From assembly GCA_963824475.1 (NCBI GenBank), contig CAWGPR010000011.1, positions 248,001 to 312,000 of the forward strand: a stretch of 64,000 nt of DNA, written 5' to 3'. The notes beneath the pieces were generated by a model. That model had not been told where the DNA came from, ran no database searches, and was given only the letters and a program-made list of their open reading frames with translations. The position numbers were made by a program, and so were the translations under genes. This document shows positions 62,136 through 64,000 of this stretch, one piece after another (the first letter of the stretch is position 1; each line of letters opens with the position of its first letter). The DNA comes from Roseiarcus sp963824475 (GTDB lineage: Bacteria; Pseudomonadota; Alphaproteobacteria; Rhizobiales; Beijerinckiaceae).

Positions 62136-64000
62136 ATGCCTCGCTGGCCGCGTCCTCCCAATCTCCTGCGGCTCTTTGTCGGCCAGCACATTGTCAACGG
62201 CTTGAGCGTCGGCGTCGGCGTGATCGCGATCGCTCTGATCGCCTCGGCGATTTTCGGCTTCGCCGCCGGCCAGCCGGCGACGCTTGGCGCAATATCGGCC
62301 AGCATCTCGGATCTTCCTGCGCCCTGGCGGGAAAAGGCGCGCACGATGGGCTTCGGCTTCGCGTTGGCGCTGCTCTCGACAGTCGCGATCCAGCTCGCGC
62401 TGCCGTGGCCGCTCGCCGCATTGCTGATGATCGGAGCGATCAGCTTTGTCGGCGGCCTCGTCACCGGGCTCGGGCGATGGGCGGTCGCAGTCGGCATGCA
62501 GGCCGTCATCCCAATGGTCTTCATTCTGGGAGTCCCGCGCGAAACCCTGCCGGCCGCGGTGCGTATTGAGACACTGTTCGCCGCGGGGGGCGTGAGTTAC
62601 ATCGCGTTTGCGCTGTTGGCGACGGTCTTTACCGACGCCAGCGCCCGGCGCCTTGTCGCCTCAGAATCGATCCGCGAACTCTCGATCTACTTGCGCACGG
62701 TCGCGGGCATATTTGATCCGGACCAGGATCTCGAGGCCGCCTACGGCGCCGCGATCCGCCAGCAGGCGGCGCTCGCCGAGCAATTGCAGTCGGCGCGCGC
62801 TCTTTTGCTCGACCGGACGGGGGATAGGGGAGAGCGCCTGCGCCTTGCCGCCACGATCGGCGTCCTGCTCGACGCGTTCGACGCTTTGGTCGCGGCGCAA
62901 TGCGACGTCGCGCTGATCCGGGAAACGCCGGCGGCGAGACCGCTGCTTGAACGAATCGGCGAGGCTTTGCGCATGGGCTCGCTCGATCTCGAACACTTGA
63001 GCCTCGAGCTCCTGACGACCGCCCGTCCCGCGCTGCCGCCCGACCATCAGTTCGCGATCAACGCGCTCAAGCGAGACCTCATGCGGCTCGAAGCCGGCGA
63101 GGGGATGAACCCGGACGCGCGCGTGGCGCTCGACCCTGCGACGCGGCGTCTCGTTCTGGCGCTGGGGCACGTCCGGCGGCTGGAAAAGGCGCTGTCGAAT
63201 GACGACACGGCGCGGGGCGTCATCGGCGACGTCAACCTCGCTGTTTTCATTCCGAAACGGACCTATGCGCTCGGTCCGCTCGCGGCGCATTTCAATCTCG
63301 ATTCGCCGGTGCTGCGATTCTCCGTTCGCCTGGCGCTGGCGATGATGGCCGGCGCGCTGGCCGCGCAATCGCTCGGCGACGAGCGGCATGGCAACTGGGT
63401 CCTGCTTACGATCGCGGTGGTGATGCGGGCGGGCTATGGCTTGACGCGGCAGCGGCGCGACGCCCGCGTCATTGGCACGCTGGTCGGCTGCGTCCTGGCG
63501 TCCGGCTTGGTCGCCTTCGCGCCAGCTGGCGCGCTGGTCGCGGTCCAAGGTCTGGCGGTCGCGGTGACCCACAGCTTTGCGCGGCTCAACTACCGCATCG
63601 CCTCGGCCAGCGCTTCGGTGATGGCCTTGGTGTCGCTGCACCTGGTCCAGCCGTGGCTCTCGGCGCCCATCCTGGTGCGTCTCGCCGATACGCTGATCGG
63701 CGCGGCGATCGCCCACCTCTTCAATTATTTCTGGCCGCGCTGGGAATCTTCGGAGGCGCCGCGACTCGCAAGCCGACTTCTCGCCCAGCTTGCGGCGTTC
63801 ACCCCCGTTGCGCTCACGCCCAACGCTACGGAGCACGACTATCGGCTCGTGCGTAAGAACCTGATTGAAGCGATCGCCGCGCTCTCCGATTCGGCCGGGC
63901 GCATGAGCATCGAGCCGATGGCCGCGCACAGAGGCCTCGAGGAGATGGCGGCCTTGCTGATCGCGGCGCACGGCTTCGTGGCCCAGCTCTCGGCGGCCCG
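62136..64000 (+). CDS. FUSC/YccS-family membrane protein, cut by window edge
   Basis: At least 621 residues, with two clusters of hydrophobic helices around a soluble middle. The first cluster begins HIVNGLSVGVGVIAIALIAS and includes LPWPLAALLMIGAISFVGGL; the soluble part (about 190-385) is helical (RIETLFAAGG, LREALRLAATIG-like), and the second cluster starts near RFSVRLALAMMAGALAAQSL, with the FUSC-type stretch HGNWVLLTIAVVMRAGYGLT then RQRRDARVIGTLVGCVLASG. The family includes fusaric acid and aromatic acid exporters. ATG 62136 is 17 bases behind fdsD, so it may be read with the fds operon. The stop codon is outside the window. Confidence 0.82.
   Translation, partial: MPRWPRPPNLLRLFVGQHIVNGLSVGVGVIAIALIASAIFGFAAGQPATLGAISASISDLPAPWREKARTMGFGFALALLSTVAIQLALPWPLAALLMIGAISFVGGLVTGLGRWAVAVGMQAVIPMVFILGVPRETLPAAVRIETLFAAGGVSYIAFALLATVFTDASARRLVASESIRELSIYLRTVAGIFDPDQDLEAAYGAAIRQQAALAEQLQSARALLLDRTGDRGERLRLAATIGVLLDAFDALVAAQCDVALIRETPAARPLLERIGEALRMGSLDLEHLSLELLTTARPALPPDHQFAINALKRDLMRLEAGEGMNPDARVALDPATRRLVLALGHVRRLEKALSNDDTARGVIGDVNLAVFIPKRTYALGPLAAHFNLDSPVLRFSVRLALAMMAGALAAQSLGDERHGNWVLLTIAVVMRAGYGLTRQRRDARVIGTLVGCVLASGLVAFAPAGALVAVQGLAVAVTHSFARLNYRIASASASVMALVSLHLVQPWLSAPILVRLADTLIGAAIAHLFNYFWPRWESSEAPRLASRLLAQLAAFTPVALTPNATEHDYRLVRKNLIEAIAALSDSAGRMSIEPMAAHRGLEEMAALLIAAHGFVAQLSAA

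Overview
The window is GC-rich proteobacterial chromosome, most likely from an alphaproteobacterium of the Rhizobiales/Hyphomicrobiales, plausibly a methylotroph-related family such as Beijerinckiaceae or Methylocystaceae. This is an inference from gene content: a soluble NAD-linked formate dehydrogenase operon (fdsGBA-fdhD-fdsD), accessory genes of PQQ-dependent alcohol oxidation, a non-pyrrolysine MttB-type methyltransferase, a stand-alone rpsD, a DUF1127 protein, and UvrB with the long N-terminal extension seen in rhizobia. No 16S rRNA or tRNA gene was found to test it.

Layout. 1-8.2 kb: release factor 3 (cut by the window edge), an aldehyde dehydrogenase, a GcvA-like LysR regulator, an MttB-family methyltransferase and an MFS carrier, which look like a methylated-amine utilisation block, then the remains of a secreted phosphoesterase. 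8.5-12.3 kb: manC, a DUF1127 gene, rpsD, a DMT transporter. 12.3-15.7 kb: a repeat-rich spacer, then a secreted beta-propeller coupled by an ATGA overlap to a Tat-exported DyP peroxidase. 16-24.1 kb: three genes of the PQQ/quinoprotein relay set (SoxYZ-like carrier, zinc metallohydrolase, CXXCW protein), a CoA-binding/MetY fusion, and two nearly identical IS630-type elements. One IS copy splits a GIY-YIG gene and the other splits creA. 24.3-29 kb: ogt, a DUF4239 protein, uvrB. 29.2-34.7 kb: a mobile-element island in which a group II intron sits inside the transposase of an IS3-type element, flanked by remnants of a small lipoprotein gene and a HigBA module, plus a PEP-CTERM protein. 35-49.6 kb: NDH-2, tartrate/malate dehydrogenase, a YeiH-like exporter, rsmD, DUF4396, rluB, tadA, a MetE-like enzyme with a second aldehyde dehydrogenase, aroQ, an O-methyltransferase, cobT. 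49.9-55 kb: a 1175-residue transporter-linked hybrid histidine kinase, leuD, a SCO protein. 55.1-64 kb: LysR regulator, fdsGBA-fdhD-fdsD, and a FUSC-family membrane protein cut by the right edge.

Three otherwise intact genes (mttB, manC, fdsA) each carry exactly one extra base; deleting it restores a full-length protein of normal family size. Either the assembly has a systematic single-base insertion error, or the genome carries three fresh frameshifts in central genes. Together with the two split genes and several remnants, gene decay is the main theme of the first 35 kb.

The window also holds several families of dispersed intergenic palindromes. The most interesting is a double-hairpin element present at 15.8 kb and 46.5 kb whose second stem differs between copies while pairing is kept.
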